Below are positions 11,654 to 38,200 of a stretch of DNA of 64,000 bases, piece by piece (the stretch's first letter is position 1; each line of letters opens with the position of its first letter). The stretch spans positions 248,001-312,000 of the forward strand of contig NW_019775869.1 of NCBI RefSeq assembly GCF_001039355.2. The letters run 5' to 3'. Source of the stretch: Lingula anatina. Its lineage: Eukaryota; Brachiopoda; Lingulata; Lingulida; Lingulidae. Below the pieces are notes generated by a model, which was not told where the DNA came from, searched no databases, and saw nothing but the letters and a program-made list of their open reading frames with translations. Both the position numbers and the translations under genes were made by a program.

Positions 11654-14600
11654 TTACTGAACTAAGAACCAAGTTATAGTCAGTGGTCCCATGTTCAGAG
11701 GCACAGATACCTTGTACTCCCTATCTAAAGTGTACTTTCGAGCAGGTCCTTCTTGTTCCCTGATCAGGGCTGTGCTGTTGAGCCCAGTGTAGTACAGTGG
11801 CAATTTCAGATTTGTTACAACTGTCTTGAAGGTTGGGTTGAAAACCATTGCAAGACCCTTATTTTTCAAGTGTGGATTAACATGCATGAAACTGTCATAA
11901 CTCTGCATGTCAGCTCTGCGAACATGAACTACATCACTAGTGACTATATCCCTGTATTTCTTATAAAAGCTCACCCACTTCATCACAATGGCCTTAGACT
12001 CATAGCTGTCATACAGTTCAAACCCCCTATAGCATGCAGCAACCCCAGCCCCCAAGTACTGTGCAAAGGCCCACTCATACTCTAACAGGTGTTTGGACAG
12101 TGGCTCAAACTCTGCTGGGCCACCACCAGCATGGTACTGAACCAGTGGGACAAACATCCAACCAGCGGAGGGAATCAGACGGTACAAATCATCATACATT
12201 CCTTGTCGACTGATACTCAAGTCCTGCCACCGGGGGAGGGAGTACTGGTTCTCATTGTATCCCATCCCGTCCTTGTTCCCCCCCTGATAAAAGTAAGTAT
12301 CTGGTTGGTTGATGTACACCTCTAAACTTCTAAGATCTCTATAAAATTCCCCTTGCAGTCTGTTCTGTTCATAGATGGAGTCTGTTATATCATCATGGTG
12401 GGAATGATTCGTTGAAGCACACTGATAACCCCCGTACGGCCCATCTGTCTCCAGCATCGACATCCCCGTCCTCTTTAAAAAGGAAAACAACTTGGTCTTG
12501 ATATTATCATGCCATCCCGAGGCAAAACAGGCACTTCCTATTGAATGTCCATGGACATCAATTGCCATCCAGTCTGCCTGTACTTGTCTTGATAGGGATA
12601 TCAAGTCATACCCACCCACCTCTATTCCCTTACTCAGGGCATAAGCTGTGTCGTTTGCTATCATGTCTATATAAGAACTGTTTGTGGATTCCAAGTTCAA
12701 TCCTGAGCCAAAGCTGTAAATCATCATTTCAAAGCCAACCTGGAATAAAGATGAAAATAATAATTAATAAATTAACTAGTCAATGAACAGTTTTAATACA
12801 ACTTCAAGGAACATTCCATGTGTACCGAGACAATATAATTTTCTCAAGTGTAAGTTAAATCTATGAACTCCATTTAGAATCATCATCATTTTTATTCACA
12901 TTCTTCACCATAACTTGAAATCAAATTAATAATTTATTTTATTCTGGAACTTTTAAGATACCAGAACCCCTCACATCAAATGACAACTTTAGCAAAATTG
13001 ACAACATGACCAGTTTGTTAGTGTTTGTTTAAACATTAACCTTATCTGTGGTTATATATATCAATGCACAACATATACAATTGCATTTTGGAAAATCAGT
13101 CAAATTTATGGGACCTTATCTGGACCTTAACGAGCAGTGAATCAGTTATCTGATAAATCATGTAAATAAACCTCTGAACAACTCACATGCCAGCAATTAC
13201 TTTATGACATCTACTTTTTAAATGCAAAATTAAATCATGTGATTGTTAATGTTATCAGGTGACACGTACATATACTGATAACAGCTCCCATCAACAATGT
13301 TTATTACTTTATATCTAAAATTTTACAAGTGCATCTGCATTATTATCATTTATGCCCATAAATAATTCAAACAATGGAAATTGCCCAAAACAGCCCTAGG
13401 CCTTGTGACTTAGCATAAAATTAATAAAGATCTGGCAGGATCTGAAGAGTGGGGTCATAAAATAGCTGTACAGTACAGCAACAAATAAAAGCTGCCAGAA
13501 TTAATCCATATAAAATGTTCTGGTTGCATTTCAAGTTTTGCAAAATTAGTCTTCAACATAAAGTATGTTTTCATTTTGTGTGTCACTTTCTAAGACAGCA
13601 TTCCCAGTGCATAGAGTTTAACTCTTACTAAAAGTTAACACACCTAAAACTGATTTTTGCACATTTTTTTAAATCTCACAGTGAGGAGAGATTCATTTTA
13701 GGCTCAGGTTATTTTTACTATTCAGACACTCACCTCTGAAAGTTGATCTATTAATTTCTTCACAGCCACTGAACTACTATTGGTCATATGGAAGAAAATT
13801 GGGTTTTCCTGAGTCTGTGGAGCAAGAAGTCGGAACATGCGATGGTGTGAAAGTGAATGGCGCTCTGGGTCAGATGACCCAACCACGAGTTCATGGACAC
13901 GGAAAGAGTCAACTGATGGCTTCAGGTCTAGGTCATTGTACACCTGGTATGAGCAGTTGACATTGGGCTGGAAGGAACCTGGCATGTCATTTGTGTGTGG
14001 ATCAAGTGTCCAGGACACCTGAAATATAAAATGAAATGTTACCATGTTACCATGTTTCAAAACTTATGACAAAATCAACAAACATAAAATAAAGCCAAAA
14101 CCCTTTAATTTAAACAGAAAACAATTTATATTAATGAATAAAGACAATGATTTAATTAAAAACTAAATTAAAAACTTGCCATCTTGTACATCTAAGGCAG
14201 TCAAGAGATACATAGTACTCTCTATCAAAGCCCAGCTGTGTGATGACATCATTTCTGATATTCTGAGAAACCCAGAGATATATTTGCAATTATCTAGAGA
14301 AAATATCTCTGTTTGGCCCTGGTAAAGGGTAGTCAAGAAGCACTTAAGTTGACAACAAAAAAGGATTCCTTACCACAGTGCCATGTGGTTCATTGGATTC
14401 CACTAGCAGCCATCCCATGGAGCTGGGGGCCCAGGGTTGATTCACTGCCAGATACTCCACAGACAAAATGGTGACTGCAACCTTCCCCACGGCTTCACCA
14501 GATGCACTCACACTAAGCCATTTCACCAGCAAGGGAATTCCATCATACATTTCATAATGAACAGTTACGGTCACCAGCTGATGATAATAAGGAGCATCAA

Positions 14601-15084
14601 ATGGGGGTTTAAACTCTACATCCATCCTCATCCCGATTGGCGGCCAATGGATGTTTTGTGGCGCCCCCCTCCTAGGTTTGTACGGATATGGTGCTTGTGG
14701 TTCCAGAATTGTGGTGCCATGGAAATGGAAAGCTTTAGGATCTACTCTCATGTCTGAACCCAAGGCAGTGCGGTTGAGGTAGGCTGTTGGAGTGTTGGTT
14801 AGAAAACCACCTATATTGTACTGAATTCCATCAATCATAATGACAGCCTCTGGTTTGATGGCACGTAGAATAGAGCTCTGAGTGCTGTGATGGTCTTGAA
14901 AATCAATAGTGGCAAAATCTGGGTAGAGTGAGAATTCTCTGCTGATCAGGCCATTGCTCATCAGATATGTTCCATATTCAGTTTTCGTCACAGTGGTTTG
15001 GATGTTAATGTCTTTGATCAACCAGTCTTCTAGAGATAGACAGCCACTGGCCAGTAACACCAGCCACAAGATGTTCAGCAACAT
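11654..15084 (-). CDS. Secreted glycoside hydrolase-like protein (clan GH-D / GH36-like architecture), 693 aa
   Basis: Three exons on the minus strand: 15084-14374, 14018-13734, 12739-11654 (stop). All borders are phase 0 with GT..AG sites. I take the ATG at 15084 because a classic signal peptide follows directly (MLLNILWLVLLASGCLSL); the frame is open a little further upstream but without an ATG, and an acceptor-like site there suggests a 5' UTR intron. The first half is beta-rich (YGTYLMSNGLISREF, then a Pro-rich PYKPRRGAPQNIHWPP). The second half looks like a TIM barrel: EMMIYSFGSGLN, KGIEVGGYDL, ADWMAIDVHG, then SMLETDGPYGGYQCAS with Asp at about residue 431, a good candidate nucleophile. 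A C-terminal beta domain ends in TITWFLVQ. Several NxS/T sites fit secretion. The order of domains resembles clan GH-D alpha-galactosidase-like enzymes, but this is a fold-level inference and the substrate is unknown. Confidence 0.75.
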
Positions 15085-15203
15085 GCTGCAGTGAATGCCC
15101 AAAATCTAAAATTGAGCATATAAAAGTAGCAGTTGAAGGAAAATTCACTTTTGTCCACAATAGCAGCAGTTTTATATTCTGATCTCTATACACCATCACG
15201 TGG

Positions 15204-15318
15204 TGCCTCAGAGCAATTTGTACAATGTACTTAGTATTCTGAATGCGAGGCCTTTCACCTATACGCCGTGTTGCCTCAGAGCAATTTGTACCATGTATTC
15301 TGAATGTGAGACCTATCA
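15204..15318. repeat. Imperfect tandem duplication, about 69-bp period
   Basis: GCCTCAGAGCAATTTGTAC occurs at 15204 and again at 15273, each followed by an ATGTA...ATTCTGAATG segment and GAG.CCT. It lies just upstream of the glycosidase-like gene. Confidence 0.75.
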
Positions 15319-16040
15319 ATGTTATACAAAACTGTCATGACATTGAGATAGATGGTAAGATAGTTTTATGGTAATCAAATGCACTGCTGCCATGTGGTGA
15401 TTAGGTAAAACAAATTATTTACAGAGAGGAAAAGTATACAATACAATATTATACAATAAAGTTTACAAGTTCATACAATAAAATCTTTAGAATAATTATG
15501 TTAGAAATTCTAATTATGCACTACCATGGCATCAGTACAAGTTTGACATCAAATTGCTAAATAATGGCTCACATTCAGCAATTTTTTATGTCTTTCATTG
15601 TAAACATGGCTATAATTTTCTCATGATCACTTGTTCTAAAAGTTTGGGGTGCTTTTCCTCGGTCTGTCTAATTAGCATCCACAAACATCCACAAAAGACC
15701 ACAAGCTTCCATAAACAGCCACAAGCATAAATTGGTTGGAAAATCAGTAAAAAAATATATACAGTATACGTACATGTATATACAGTATCTGACAAAAGAA
15801 GATATTGTAAGTTGAAAAACAACTGTGTCCTAATATGTAGGCCTACTTAACAATAACAGAGAGAATGTAATTGTACCTACAAGCATCAGGGGCATCCACA
15901 AGAACAAATAGTTTTAAAATCAGCAATTAAACAGATACATGCATTTATCGTACGAAATATTCTGTATGCATTTTATAATAACACTACCTGTCTTGCTCTT
16001 ATTCTTTTTGTCTGTTATAATTTTGTCTTTATCAAGCGTT

Positions 16041-16110
16041 AGCAATCCTATTGACGGTTCTAACGCAGTTAGCACACCCAGCATATATCAGAACCGTCAA
16101 TAGGAGTGCT
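16041..16110. repeat. Short perfect-arm hairpin, possible tiny MITE
   Basis: The 21-bp arms at 16041-16061 and 16090-16110 are inverted copies (core TCCTATTGACGGTTCT) with 28 bp between them. TA borders both ends, as expected of a Tc1/mariner-type target duplication. The element is too short to classify further. Confidence 0.6.
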
Positions 16111-17577
16111 ATAATGCCCTGAACCTGAGGCTAATAAACTGAGGCAACGTATAACTATATAATGTGCAATATGGCGATACATTGGCTCTTTTCTTACATT
16201 AAGTTAAAGAAACTATAACCCTGCTTTCAAAATAATGTCATTCTTAAAAAAACTCGACACTTACCTATATAATAATGGATCTAGTCTAAGTTAATTCTAA
16301 CTAAATGTAAACAAAGTGGACAAAATCATGTGACCCTCTCAATGTCGCTTAGACATTTAAAAAGATTAAGCCTCACTAGTCTCTCCTCTTTTTCAAAGCT
16401 GAAGATGTACATGAGATAATCGAAAACGATTTTTTTGTTTGTTTTGATTTGTTTTTTTGTTTGTTCGTTTGTTTTGTCCATTTACTGCAAATTTTGGAAT
16501 ATATAGATATAGATATGAGGTAAGCGATTCACAACGTTCAAATGACGAGACAGAAGTGAAAAACTTACTGCATATGTGCTGATAGGCTCATCTGATATGC
16601 AGGTAATATATCAGATATATTAACGATTGTGAATAAAAGATCTGATCCTGTGCGGGGTCGTTGCGCGAGAGAAATTATTCAGCGAGTAACTATTGGAGTT
16701 CATGGATGGATTCTAGGAATACTGTATAAATAACTTCAAAAATATTTTCAAAAATCTGTAGAAGGGTCAGTCTACCCCTCCTTCCCGCGAAGCCTACGTC
16801 CTGTCAACTCACTTTCGGACGAAGAGACTTTTTTAAACTGTTATAAAATTTTCAATTCGTTAGATATCAATTTCTTCTTTTTAACTAATTTAATCTAAAA
16901 AGCCTTTCCCTCAAATACCCATTAATACTTTTAACAGGTTTTAACATAAAACTGAAGAAAATGTTGACGTAGCCTACCAGTACATGTAAAACTTTAAAAT
17001 TCATGTGCTTATAGGCCTAATGTTTAATGTGTATAATAAAGATTGGTGCTCTAAGCTAACATCAGTCTAGCAATTTAAAAAATTAAAATAATTATAACTA
17101 GAAATATATTTGTTCTAAAAAAAACAACAAACAAAGGGCTAAATTTTAAATATTCGTTACTGTCGCTAGCATATCACATTCTCTAATCAATCTTGGATAT
17201 TTTTTCACTTAAGTTTTAAAAAACTGCAACTTGTCGGAAAGCGAGTATGACGTCTAACGTCACAAACACAAATATCTAGAATGTTTATTTTAAATAACTC
17301 AATAAATGGCTTACGTCTACTTTCGCAATGTCCCCGGGTTTTGAAAAAAAAAGAGGGGGCGGATCCAGGTTTATTTGAAGGGGGTCTGGTTTTTTAGAAA
17401 TAAAAGGCCACGGATACGTAGCCGAACCTGAAAAGATGGGATGATTCTGATGAAAGCTTAAATGAAGTTTTTTTTAATGGATACGGCTGAAATTGGCCCA
17501 AAAAATTGATTTCTGAGGGTAAAAGGGAACAATTTCTTCCATTCCTGTTCTCTGATCCAAATTGGGATAATTACAAG

Positions 17578-17975
17578 ACTCGCCCCACCTGTCACCCCTT
17601 CTAATGCAATGGATTCGCCCTACCTGTCACCCCTTCTAATGCAATTGATTCGCCCTACCTGTCACCCCTATAATGCAATGGACTCGCCACACCTGTCACC
17701 CCTCTAATGGAATTGACTCGCCCAACCTGTCACCCCTTCTAAGACAATGGACTCGCCCTACCTGTCACCCCTGTAATGCAATGGACTCCTCCCACCTGCC
17801 ACCCCGATAATGCAATGGACTCGCCCCACCTGTCACCCCCCCTCTAACGCAATGGACTCGCCCCACCTGTCACCCCTTCTAATACAATGGACTCGCCCTA
17901 CCTGTCACACCTATAATGCAATGGACTCGCCCCACCTGTGACCTCTTTAATGCAATGGACTCGCACCGTGACGTA
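17578..17975. repeat. 35-bp minisatellite, about 12 copies
   Basis: A tandem array with core ACTCGCCCCACCTGTCACCC followed by CTTCTAATGCAATGG. Units vary between about 33 and 37 bp and carry scattered substitutions. There are no unique spacers and the array is contiguous, so it is not a CRISPR. Confidence 0.92.
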
Positions 17976-18715
17976 TTATTCAACCGTATTTGCTTCAGTC
18001 AAGTCTTTACTGCTAAACCTTTTCACTACTCCTGTGATAGCTGACCTTGTAAACAATTTATTGGAATAAATTTTCTAAAATGAAGTTAAAACAATCCATT
18101 GATTCATCACAAATGCCAATTAACTATCAGGATTACTTGAAAACGCCTTTTTAATTATTTTGATAAACCTTATTACATAATTGAAGTCTATTTTTATAGT
18201 TTTTTTTAAAGCTTTTCATCATGATGGTAATTTCGGGTAGGTACCGACTGCACGAGGGTTCTCATCGCTCTAGTCGCCGATTAACCCCAACCCCAATTTG
18301 TAATCAGCCACTGAAATCCTTTGTTAATGTGTTTTTGTCAAAATTAACAAAAATGTATAATTTGTAAATTTAATCAAAGTTTATTTACGTTAATAGAACT
18401 TGCTGACAGTGACAATGTAGAACGTTAGCATAACGTTCTTTTAACACTTGTTGATAGTCTAGCCAATATATAACCCTGTTATCAAAACGTTCTGTGTAAG
18501 CTGGGTTTCTGTTACCTTCATTATTTTGCATGTGTTTAAAACATTTATTAACAAGAGACCTAATATCTATGAAATCATTTTTTTTAAATAAACTCAAATG
18601 GCACTAAATTGATTTTTTGTTAACGATAACAAATAATGAGTTATTGTTTTTAAAGTAACTACAACCTTAAAGGTGCGCTCCATGGGTTTTGAAATGGGTT
18701 TAAGACGTGTCAGGG

Positions 18716-18765
18716 GGGTCCTGACACCCCCTTCAATTTCTGAAAAAAATCACACCATTGGTCGC
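18716..18765. repeat. Dispersed repeat, copy A
   Basis: TCCTGACACCCCCTTCAATTTCTGAAAA.. with a following ATCACACCA motif. A diverged copy lies at about 63538-63590, 45 kb away, so this is part of an interspersed repeat family. Confidence 0.7.
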
Positions 18766-19089
18766 CATCTTGCAATTTGAATTTTGACTAGCTGAATCAT
18801 AGTTCTAAACCGTTCGCCCTCTAAATTACCAAAAACTTTCGGGGCCCTTCAGCAGGCCCCGAACCCCACCCCAAGGGGGGGGGGGTAAGGTCGGGTTCGC
18901 ATCCGTGCCCCACCCCCCCACCCCCTTCAATTAATCCTGGATCCGCCCCTGAATACTAGTTTGCTAACATGTATTTCATTTTAGATCAGTCCTGTGGCAA
19001 TCCCGGTCAGGTTTACAGGAGGAGAACCTTTTTTGTTTTTATTTATTTATCCTTTAATTATCTTTTTATTCGTGTCTTCACTATAGTTA

Positions 19090-19325
19090 GGGGAGACCGG
19101 GGCTTATTGGATCCCGGGGTAAGTCCTCCCTCCCCCCCCCCCCACCCCCATCGAGTCTCTTTAATAATAATAATTTAATTAATCATTTCATTTGGACTCA
19201 CTGCCGACGCTTTCTTAGCAATATTGGATACGATCACTTTACAAAATGATGTGATCAATTAGTTACTGAATATAGTTACTTTGTCATAAATTGATGGGGG
19301 GCAACTTACTCCGGGGTCCCTACTG
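19090..19325. repeat. Diverged inverted repeat with G/C tracts
   Basis: GGATCCCGGGGTAAGTCCTCC near 19108 is approximately inverted near 19290-19322 (AACTTACTCCGGGGTCCC). The similarity is partial, so it may be an old foldback repeat just upstream of the CCDC6 promoter region. Confidence 0.45.
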
Positions 19326-19799
19326 CCTACACTTCATTTTTTATAATAAAAATTAAAAATTTCCAATAGATATCTACACCCCTCCACAAAAATAATTATG
19401 GATGGACGTTTTTTTATCAGTGCTGGATCTGATAGTGTGTATAAGTGGGTAGGGTCAGTGTTTTATTTCAAAGTAATATTTTAGATAGAGTAGCAAAAAC
19501 GTTCAGGGAGGACACAAACGTCACATACACTTCGGTTTGGTCTCGTTGTAACAGAGGCGAGCCCCCAAAAGAACCGTAAGGGAATTGAATTCCAGTCAAA
19601 TATTTTAGAGAATATTTCAGCTATATCTTTTGTGACCCATGCAAGAAATATTGTATTTATATTTCATCACTGTTTTATAAATTGCAAAGATTGATGAAAG
19701 TATTTCAATTTATACTTTACTACTTGTTAAACAAATTGAAGGTTTCTGCTTCCACTTTGAACCCCTCCCTCGCATGCACCTCGGTCCCATAACATCAAA

Positions 19800-33213
<13,414 letters not shown>

Positions 33214-34027
33214 ACATAGATGGAGCCTTGTTCAAGACAAGATTTTCCAGATTGTCATCAGTGCGCAAGAGCTTGATATTGTTTGCCTTGTGTATTGTTT
33301 TTGTCTGCCATGCAGAGGTCAAATACCAGCATTAGAGAACTTTATCAACACGAAGGAATGTCAAATCTGTGGCATAAAACTTGGATGAAATAGTACACAT
33401 ACACACGTGCAAAATAATTAAAATTTGAAGATTTGTTGTTGTCATTGTCTGACATGCTTGGCTTTTGTGAAGTGACTTGGCATCCTTAATATCATTGCCA
33501 AGCTTCTGTTGCTGAAAGTGTACTAAAATCAGATGAAGCCATCATTGACTTAGTAACTGTGCACAGATTATACAAGAGTAAAAGCAAGTTGTTGACATTT
33601 TGGATTTGACATTCAGTGAAACACTTCAGATGTTAATATCTTTATTTTTACTAGTGTACAATGTTAAGTTCTACTTTTCTCAGAGCTAAATTGTCTGTAC
33701 ATTATTTGAAGAGTGCACCTTAGCCTAGCCCATATTTTCCAATTTTGTTGTGAAAATAAATTATGTCCAGCTATACTTCAAAGCAGGTGATGGGCTTCCT
33801 TAATTAAAGGGAAAACATGCTTCATTGCAAAGCATTTTTAAAGAATCTGTGAGTTGGAATACTTACAGGAAGTGAGACACTTATTTTGAAAATCTGGTGA
33901 GCATTGTATACAAGCAGTGTACCAGAATTTACTTTAGAATTATTCACTTTAGTAAAGTAAAAAAAGGATCCACTATTTGAATTTGTAAGATAGCATTGTT
34001 ATGAGTTGCAAAATGGATTCTAGTCCT

Positions 34028-34058
<31 letters not shown>

Positions 34059-34568
34059 TTTTTGCAGAAAAGATTATTGATATAAGTTGCCAAGTCGTGT
34101 ATTTTGGTTGTGAATTACAAGGCCCATATAAGTGATATTTGTTATGTTTTAAATGGGGATGCTGCTTCATGCATTTCAATACATATGCCATTGCCTTAAA
34201 TATATGCCTCAGCTTTAATTTCTTAAATAACATGATTTAATTTGTTTTATAGTTGAGGTAAATATTTGTTTCCTGGTGTTGATGTTCCATGTAATAGACT
34301 ACACATTTAAATGGATAATTATAGTTTTTTTTTGTGCTCTATCAGACGTTCCTGCTGTTTAAGTTTTCTTCTACATAGCTCATTCTCTTTTTCTTTTTGT
34401 GCTGATCAGTGACGGATTACTTATAATTATATAAAAATGGAAAACGAGCAAGATGCTCTGTTTAAGGTAGTTTACAGCCTGTGATATTTATGACACATGA
34501 CAGTTAATGATCAAAGGCAATGTTTAGATTTTAACATATACTTAATTTTCAAACATTAATTCCCTTTN

Positions 34569-35586
34569 CTTAGAAGATGTTATTGTATGAAAGTCTTTAA
34601 AGTCTTTTAACAATTAAATGTTCCTAAGTGTTTCCAGTTAATGGAAATGGCTCTGTTATAAAGCAGTTCATGCCTGACCATCTTCCAGAGAGCCAGACCT
34701 GTTCCAGACAAGTTTGCCAAGCCAGCTCCCCCTGCTCAACAAACTCCAGACAAGTCAAACCCAAAAACTTAAACATAGATGGAGCCTTGTTCAAGACAAG
34801 ATTTTCCAGATTGTCATCAGTGCGCAAGAGCTTGATATTGTTTGCCTTGTGTATTGTTTTTGTCTGCCATGCAGAGGTCAAATACCAGCATTAGAGAACT
34901 TTATCAACACGAAGGAATGTCAAATCTGTGGCATAAAACTTGGATGAAATAGTACACATACACACGTGCAAAATAATTAAAATTTGAAGATTTGTTGTTG
35001 TCATTGTCTGACATGCTTGGCTTTTGTGAAGTGACTTGGCATCCTTAATATCATTGCCAAGCTTCTGTTGCTGAAAGTGTACTAAAATCAGATGAAGCCA
35101 TCATTGACTTAGTAACTGTGCACAGATTATACAAGAGTAAAAGCAAGTTGTTGACATTTTGGATTTGACATTCAGTGAAACACTTCAGATGTTAATATCT
35201 TTATTTTTACTAGTGTACAATGTTAAGTTCTACTTTTCTCAGAGCTAAATTGTCTGTACATTATTTGAAGAGTGCACCTTAGCCTAGCCCATATTTTCCA
35301 ATTTTGTTGTGAAAATAAATTATGTCCAGCTATACTTCAAAGCAGGTGATGGGCTTCCTTAATTAAAGGGAAAACATGCTTCATTGCAAAGCATTTTTAA
35401 AGAATCTGTGAGTTGGAATACTTACAGGAAGTGAGACACTTATTTTGAAAATCTGGTGAGCATTGTATACAAGCAGTGTACCAGAATTTACTTTAGAATT
35501 ATTCACTTTAGTAAAGTAAAAAAAGGATCCACTATTTGAATTTGTAAGATAGCATTGTTATGAGTTGCAAAATGGATTCTAGTCCT

Positions 35587-35617
<31 letters not shown>

Positions 35618-36126
35618 TTTTTGCAGAAAAGATTATTGATATAAGTTGCCAAGTCGTGTATTTTGGTTGTGAATTACAAGGCCCATATAAGTGATATTTG
35701 TTATGTTTTAAATGGGGATGCTGCTTCATGCATTTCAATACATATGCCATTGCCTTAAATATATGCCTCAGCTTTAATTTCTTAAATAACATGATTTAAT
35801 TTGTTTTATAGTTGAGGTAAATATTTGTTTCCTGGTGTTGATGTTCCATGTAATAGACTACACATTTAAATGGATAATTATAGTTTTTTTTTGTGCTCTA
35901 TCAGACGTTCCTGCTGTTTAAGTTTTCTTCTACATAGCTCATTCTCTTTTTCTTTTTGTGCTGATCAGTGACGGATTACTTATAATTATATAAAAATGGA
36001 AAACGAGCAAGATGCTCTGTTTAAGGTAGTTTACAGCCTGTGATATTTATGACACATGACAGTTAATGATCAAAGGCAATGTTTAGATTTTAACATATAC
36101 TTAATTTTCAAACATTAATTCCCTTT
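34569..36126. repeat. 1,558-bp direct duplication, copy 2
   Basis: Repeats copy 1, including a second copy of the last CCDC6 exon at 34689-34772 with the same stop. It would lie in the 3' UTR of the spliced transcript and need not be translated. Confidence 0.95.
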
Positions 36127-36382
36127 CAATAAATTAAAACCATTTGAGGTCTGAGGCTTCATGAAGTAATTTGTGGCACAGAAAGGCACTCAAGCCCCCA
36201 AATTAGTAGCTTAAAAATGATATATCCATGGTGATTGGCACAAGACAATGTTTTAACTTTCAGTTCCCAGTTGAGGAGAGAAAGCTGAATATGCTTTTTA
36301 TGAAATGTTGCTTATTCTGTTTTGTACATCTTTATATTGTCACCTATAAAGGTAAATATAATATGATGTAAATGTATTTGCT

Positions 36383-36388
36383 AATAAA
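36383..36388 (+). terminator. Candidate CCDC6 poly(A) signal AATAAA
   Basis: AATAAA in AT-rich DNA after the second copy of the 3' UTR; another AATAAA lies just past the duplication at 36128. Either would give a 3' UTR of about 1.4-1.7 kb once the duplication is collapsed. Confidence 0.4.
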
Positions 36389-38200
36389 TATTATACATGG
36401 TAATTTTTTGTAAGGGTTTATTATACCAAAAGGGATGCGTGAGTGTACATGTAAATGATTTGAAATCGTCAATTAATAAAAAAAAATCTCGAATTACTTT
36501 CTATTGACAAAATAAATGCATGGGTACCTTGTGGTGTCTTCTGTGACATTTCCAGATGACTTAACGTGTAACTAAACAAGGAGTAATGCCCTATTAAATG
36601 GATTTAAACTGCCGTTTCGATACTTTCATCGCAACTCCCAACATCACCTGCACCGTATTCCTATTATATGCCATCTAAATGCTTTTGCAGAAAACTTGTA
36701 ACTTGGCAATAAACTTCGTATTTGAGCGATAGGTATGTTTCAAATTACAGTTTAGTCGCATTCTTATCCAATAAACTGCTAAGGAAGAATAAGACTCGTC
36801 AACAAGGATTACTGCTGTCGGGACGTTGCTGATGAAAGTCACTGCCGTGAATCCGTATTGTAGTAGTTGTGCCAATAATCAGAATCGAAAGCACATTGAC
36901 GCCAGCTCATTTCTAGACAAATCAAATTCACCTTCAGACAATTTGAAAATTACTTTGTGGCAAATGATTGAGTTCACTGCCAAGTCTTTGCCTTTATTTT
37001 TCTTTCACATGAAATTTTCTTAATTTTATTTTGTGAACTGAACTGAACAACTTTTATGCCGTTAACAACAATAACATGATCTTTTATTCTCTTTCTTTAT
37101 ACCGCACTGTACATGTACATGCGTTTCAGTGCTGTTTACAAGAAAACGATTAAGTTCAGTATCAGAATTAAAGAAACCCAAAATAAATGGTATAGTCCTA
37201 TATGATAAAAAAAGTATTAAGACATACGTTAATAGACAGTAAAGCTAACAATGAAAGAAGTATGTAAAATCAGCTAAAATACTGTTTAAATAATCATTCA
37301 ATGTCTTTTTAAAATATCAAATAAAAGTGTATATCAACTCATTGTGGACGCTGAAGTGCCAAAATACACCTAGTGATACGACTGGCGTTTACCCACCATT
37401 AAATTGGAATGCTTTATTTTTTGGTGAAAATAAAAGGGCTATCCCGGAAGAAAAGGCATCCCAGCAGTTTCGACGCAAGTTTGATCTTAGGCTACATTAT
37501 TGTTGTGTCTTCACAACGAAAATTCAAATAAACAATCAAAAGCAGCAGCATTGACTGCTGATTGGGAGGATGTTTTTTCTATACAGTGAATTTTCTATAT
37601 GACAGCATAAAAATGGCCCAGTAATATAATTGTGAAAATCCTTAAACTTTCCCAGTTGCTCTATCCAGCTTATATAATAGTTGAGTTTAATAACCGACGC
37701 TTTCTGTCAGTCCCCGATCTTAATTAAAATCGATGAGGATTAAGCCTGCCATACAGCGTTAATGTGACGGTGCAGGAATGACAAATACGGCTGAATTACT
37801 CTATACACTATACCTCAAACATCAAAAACATGAAAATTGCATTTTCTCCCTGCGTATACAGACATTAACTACTATTAACGTGTTCATCCGATCACATTCA
37901 ATGGCCTATTGTGTGTTTGCAGTCAAATAATGTCCCACGACGAGACATGCAATAGGAAATGAAAGGATTACCTTCTTCAGGTTTAGGTGATGTGTAAATA
38001 TTTTAATAAAAAAAGATAAATCAATGCTACTCAGTTGTTTCAGTATCCGTAGAAACACCGTAACCAGTTATCGATTTTAATCGTACGCCAACTCCTCAAT
38101 CGGATTAAGAGATTATAGAACGTGTTTCTGAGAGAGAGACGCAGTCGATTTTAGAGGGCAGTTGCAGATATGTGACCGCGGTCACTGGCGACAATGTAAA
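36389..38200. other. Intergenic, no gene seen
   Basis: Short open frames only, without family similarity or credible starts. It must contain the promoter of the Ly6-like gene. Confidence 0.6.

Larger units (their letters stand above)
17354..18951. mobile_element. Non-autonomous DNA transposon-like element bounded by inverted GGGGCGGATCCAGG ends
   Basis: The left end at about 17354-17385 (GGGGGCGGATCCAGG, then TTTGAAGGGGG) is repeated in reverse complement at 18921-18951 (reading AGGGGCGGATCCAGG, then ATTGAAGGGGG). The interior is about 1.5 kb without coding capacity and contains the 35-bp minisatellite and a segment found again near 63,540. Terminal inverted repeats plus an internal tandem array fit a MITE-like element. 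I could not define a target duplication, so the family is unassigned. Confidence 0.6.
15085..19799. other. Divergent intergenic region
   Basis: It separates the starts of the glycosidase-like gene (-) and CCDC6 (+) and must hold both promoters and any non-coding first exon. I see no protein gene. It contains an imperfect tandem duplication, a short hairpin, an inverted-repeat-bounded element with a 35-bp minisatellite, and G/C-homopolymer-rich repeat sequence near 18,830-19,330. Each is listed separately. Confidence 0.6.

Noticed and set aside
17578-17975. CRISPR-like array
   Set aside because: Units are contiguous without unique spacers and the genome is animal; it is a minisatellite.
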